Assembly (NCBI GenBank): GCA_039028975.1
Contig: JBCCHB010000021.1
Coordinates: 62,001-126,000 of the forward strand
Source of the DNA: JAHBNG01 sp039028975
GTDB lineage: Bacteria > Chloroflexota > Anaerolineae > Caldilineales > Caldilineaceae
Reading direction: 5' to 3'
Length of the DNA stretch: 64,000 nt
Below the pieces are notes generated by a model, which worked only from the letters and a program-made list of their open reading frames with translations, was not told where the DNA came from and did not search any database. Below are positions 63,801-64,000 of the stretch, one piece after another. Position numbers and translations under genes: made by a program. Every line of letters starts with the position of its first letter. Position 1 is the first letter of the stretch.

Positions 63801-64000
63801 ATCAATTAAGTCAAGAGATCGATCTGGATTTCTTCATCTCGTTCTCGTCGATAGCCAGCGTTGTGGAAACGGCCGGTCAGGGCAACTACGCCGCGGCCAA
63901 TGCCTTTCTCGATGGCCTGATGCAGCAGCGGCAACGGATGGGCCAACCCAGTCTTAGCATCCAGTGGGGACCGTGGGCTGAGGTTGGCATGGCAGCTGAT
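57854..64000 (+). CDS. Type I polyketide synthase, KS-AT-DH-ER-KR (3' end beyond window)
   Basis: This frame is open from ATG 57854 to the window end (2049 codons, no stop), so the gene is partial. The N-terminus MSIEKIMKTDTDNYYATLMS followed by QRIAELETELTQ is a coiled-coil docking helix. KS (about 37-460): Cys212 in DTACSSSL, EAHGTGTSLGD, KTNMGH. AT (about 570-890): Ser675 in GHSVGEV, HAFH at 775-778, so malonyl-CoA. DH (about 935-1230): His975 in VDHQVFGEIVSP, Asp1166 in HPGLLDAC. ER (about 1515-1840): HAAAGGVGQAAVQ. KR (from about 1865): TGGLGSLG, LDD (B-type) and Tyr2012 in GQGNYAAANAF. An ACP is expected just beyond the window. A second fully reducing extension follows that of the preceding PKS. 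Confidence 0.92.
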   Translation, partial: MSIEKIMKTDTDNYYATLMSKASQRIAELETELTQYKSTQCEPIAVIGMGCRLPGAENVAAFWELLRTGVDAIDEVPVGRWDVDAYYDPDADTPGKTYSRVGGFLDAVDQFDASFFGMSPREAIMLDPQQRLLLEVMWETLEDAAVPPAALPKKTGVFVGISTNEYLNHLLQQGTEYIDAYLDVGTAFSTASGRQSYLLGLTGPCLSVDTACSSSLTTVHLASQSLRQGDCDAALAGGVSLILSPAYTINFSKARMLSPDGRCKTFDAGANGYVRGEGCGMVLLKRLSDAQADGDNILAIVRGSAINQDGHTSGLTVPNGPAQQAVIRQALADGNLLPDQVTLIEAHGTGTSLGDPVEMGALGEVFGERDTPLYVGSVKTNMGHLEASAGIAGFIKAVLTLQHREIPPHLNFHQPSPRIDWDQLSVTIPTQLTPWTAQQRVAGISSFGFSGTNAHVVVEERPPQPAPQPNAEEQDAIDERPLHLLTLSAKSNSALQALAHQMAETLATDNNVSLADICYTANSGRTHFTHRLCISASSHDELRKKLSEWSVGQTHPESSYETSQGIVQGIAPEKEPRIAFLFTGQGSQYVEMGRELYETEPTFRATIDRCDALLQESLGKSLITLLYPIPNPQSPIPNPLDQTQYTQPALFALEYALAQLWLSWGIQPSILLGHSVGEVVAACVAGIFSLEDGIKLIAARGRFMGALPQNGEMISVLANNARAEQAIASYKGEVSIAAINGPDSIVLSGKREAIQEITEQLAAENIQTRKLAVSHAFHSPLMEPMLNDFHRVAATITYHKPKLRLVSNCTGQLAGNEVMTPEYWVQHVRETVRFADGIATLNEQNIDIFLEIGPKPTLLGMVKSGRAVERNAPSTLFSLYEKQSDWQQMLTSLGELHVQGVKIDWGKVDKHPQRRKVSLPTYPFQRERFWFDVPNRRQSEHLRPLLDRMVKLPRHSETVFETEFSLLNFPFLVDHQVFGEIVSPAACQLALILSAADVLSEQESTRQPDAEFTTYHLTDFLFAAPLHIPNHTTPNRDVEADANNDILQNHRTVQAIFNQNDVEVISFTSVDEEPIRHAIGQVRHIHHIQEQEATPENLLLGDLKERCQTQVELSTLYDFFQGMAFGPSFRWVSELWVGDGEAIAHLQPPEMLSGLSTYFLHPGLLDACFQTAGATQIHSTVPEATIETTIPFAIAELACYGSVTGSSWWCYAKEIGANRWDIWLLDEQGHCLIEIQRFEERAVSLEAVRAKAIWHDWLYRIEWQAEPLDESTESTVPTELSHHQLQGELDDGSWLIFTDSEDVGGLWQAGSLPQILVKPSHEYRFVEQIEQSGIRQVCLNPLQSENFDRLLQDVTPCTRVIYAWGTDFQASLDLPEAARQIYGGLLHLVQALGRAGWNTELWVVTQNSHSFSSGERSLAQVVLWGLGRTIRAEYPELRCRLFDIGDTVMTDLAKILRDEAIANVADEEITYIEGQRCVPRLARHLLLQNSSPTATTASIRQGKEEGPFQIRLSDYGSPDYLQRRPQSRTRPGDREVEIEVKAAGLNFRDVLNVLGMLQDHYAEEFDIHQASELALGFECAGIVTAVGEGVIEINIGERVMALAEGGFASHINVPAFDVTPLPQGVSFEEAATIPMAFLTAYQGLVQLAQLQEGERVLIHAAAGGVGQAAVQLAQAVGAEVFGTASQSKWSFLQEHGLEHIYNSRTLDFASEIMADTAGEGVDVVLNSLSGEFIDKSVELLGTGGRLAEIGKLGIWSPAKIHTQRPDVHYYPFEMGSQSDEHFMPVQDMFSELVRLFDAGKLKPLPYIVFPVEQIGEAVRTMQQAKHVGKIVLSFETETYKTDADKTDASEETNRSIGPMLCPNSSYLITGGLGSLGLLVAQSLAEVGAGHLILTSRRPLASDSAKEELIEELKAAGVTVEIAQADVSQRGDVERLLVTCQKIAPLKGIIHAAGVLDDGILSQQSVERFETVMQSKIHGAWYLHQLSQEIDLDFFISFSSIASVVETAGQGNYAAANAFLDGLMQQRQRMGQPSLSIQWGPWAEVGMAAD
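59735..59771. repeat. CCCCAAT heptamer array inside the second PKS AT domain
   Basis: About five perfect CCCCAAT units run through 59735-59771 in frame and encode PIPNPQSPIPNPL just before DQTQYTQPALFALEYA. The position is the same as the degenerate array in the first PKS. Confidence 0.9.

Overview
The window looks like accessory chromosome of a bacterium in the Chloroflexota (Anaerolineae/Caldilineales-like). This is inferred from gene content: a Tat-type lipoprotein binding protein, Uma2-family genes, BTAD/SARP regulators fused to ATPases, cNMP-binding fusions, many small palindromic repeats and mid-range GC. No rRNA, tRNA or CRISPR array was seen, so the assignment rests on style, not on a marker gene.

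Region 1 (1-16.9 kb) is a methylated-osmolyte locus. On the minus strand, in transcription order: GntR regulator, MttB-family methyltransferase, a DddP-like DMSP lyase (start overlaps the mttB stop), an FAD/GcvT dimethylglycine-dehydrogenase-type protein, a Uma2 protein, a monomeric sarcosine oxidase, a MazG-like protein and a broken AAA ATPase. Divergent from them on the plus strand is a complete peptide/opine-type ABC importer (binding protein, two permeases, one fused double ATPase). Betaine -> dimethylglycine -> sarcosine -> glycine is a plausible route, with DMSP cleavage beside it.

Region 2 (17-28 kb) is mixed metabolism: an amidohydrolase, a GHMP/RFAP-synthase-like protein, an adenylation protein followed 2 nt later by a membrane oxidoreductase (together like a split fungal TmpL), a crotonase, an aldo/keto reductase and an alpha/beta hydrolase. 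Its intergenic spaces hold several MITE-like palindromes, two of them flanked by direct repeats that look like target-site duplications.

Region 3 (28-37.4 kb, minus) is a tight operon built around cyclic-nucleotide signalling: a membrane sensor with a class III cyclase-like domain, an MscS channel with a cNMP domain, an Npt-like transporter/HEAT/cNMP protein and a lipoprotein with two PstS-like domains. The cyclase domain has lost both metal-binding Asp residues.

Region 4 (38.2-64 kb, plus) is a natural-product cluster: a SARP/BTAD-ATPase regulator, a short glycine-zipper protein, an export operon (P-type-ATPase-actuator-like membrane protein, short HlyD-like adaptor, C39-peptidase ABC transporter), an NRPS starter module (truncated C, A with an alanine-like code, N-methyltransferase, PCP) and two fully reducing type I PKS modules, the second cut by the window end. 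Two promoters in this cluster carry CCCACGTT direct repeats at 11-bp spacing placed 8 bp before a -10-like hexamer, which is the architecture of SARP operators.

A dispersed ~85-bp palindromic repeat (TATACTCAGCTCCGTTT... to ...GCAGTATA) occurs six times, one copy in frame inside the first PKS. Four heptamer tandem arrays are also present, two of them in the same linker of the two PKS AT domains.
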